The notes beneath the pieces are model-generated. The model searched no databases. It was not told where the DNA came from and was given only the letters and a program-made list of their open reading frames with translations. From Lamellibrachia columna (Eukaryota; Annelida; Polychaeta; Sabellida; Siboglinidae): a stretch of DNA of 64,000 bases. This document shows, piece by piece, positions 63,841 through 64,000 of the stretch; positions within the stretch are counted from its first letter, which is position 1; the number at the start of each line of letters is the position of its first letter. The position numbers and the translations under genes were made by a program. The DNA lies in the NCBI GenBank assembly GCA_963662155.1, contig OY759262.1:61928010-61992009 (forward strand), written 5' to 3'.

Positions 63841-64000
63841 TTTTTCCAGCTTTTCGTGGTTTTCCGGTTCTTCCAGGGCTGAAATTAACGTTTTTGTGAT
63901 TCGTGTGAATCCAGTTTTAAAATCTGGGGGTATGGGGTGATCGTATTTTTCATTTGCGGTTCGTGTTTTTCCTGGAGAACTGTACATGTTATTTCCCATT
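63841..64000. other. Window end, CPSF2 intron
   Basis: No feature seen. A 63-codon minus-strand frame (63808-63999) has no recognisable domain. Confidence 0.4.

Overview
This is animal (metazoan) nuclear DNA: split genes with GT/AG introns, LINE and MITE relics, and a very large number of tandem repeats. The gene content and the CR1 elements suggest an invertebrate, probably a lophotrochozoan such as an annelid or mollusc. That placement is inference; the sequence alone does not prove it.

Layout. (1) 1-1335: a decayed CR1 LINE copy on the minus strand. (2) 1640-14848, plus strand: the last ten exons of a papilin-like extracellular-matrix gene, with an antistasin-like Cys module, two WAP modules, a papilin-type Cys cassette, three Ig domains and a terminal PLAC domain. 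All split codons join in frame. (3) 15-29.8 kb: intergenic DNA with a possible orphan THAP first exon (17126-17200), an apparently full-length CR1 LINE (about 17722-22560, minus) with both ORFs open, a 60-bp perfect palindrome, several minisatellites and a hAT-like MITE (27990-28771). (4) 29842 to beyond 61741, plus strand: the first 14 coding exons of CPSF2 (CPSF100, the nuclease-dead partner of the pre-mRNA 3'-end endonuclease), about two thirds of the protein; the rest lies past the window. (5) Inside the 16.5-kb CPSF2 intron between 35849 and 52310, on the opposite strand, lies a complete intronless class A neuropeptide-receptor-like GPCR (45697-46848).

Two observations stand out. First, the CR1 ORF1 ends in a canonical -1 frameshift heptamer (T TTA AAC) directly before its stop codon. 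ORF2 is in exactly the -1 frame and has no ATG before its endonuclease domain, so ORF2 may be made as an ORF1-ORF2 fusion. Second, the roughly 0.8-kb minisatellite before CPSF2 exon 9 is an amplification of the exon's own 3' splice site plus its first ~22 coding bases: 21 decoy intron/exon junctions precede the real one. A 36-bp tandem duplication also doubles the 5' splice site of CPSF2 exon 2, and several other arrays begin just downstream of donor sites.

Little in the window suggests genes working together. Papilin is a secreted matrix protein, CPSF2 acts in nuclear mRNA 3'-end processing, and the GPCR is a membrane receptor nested by position only. All exon borders were read by eye from splice consensus, phase and family similarity; no transcript data were available.
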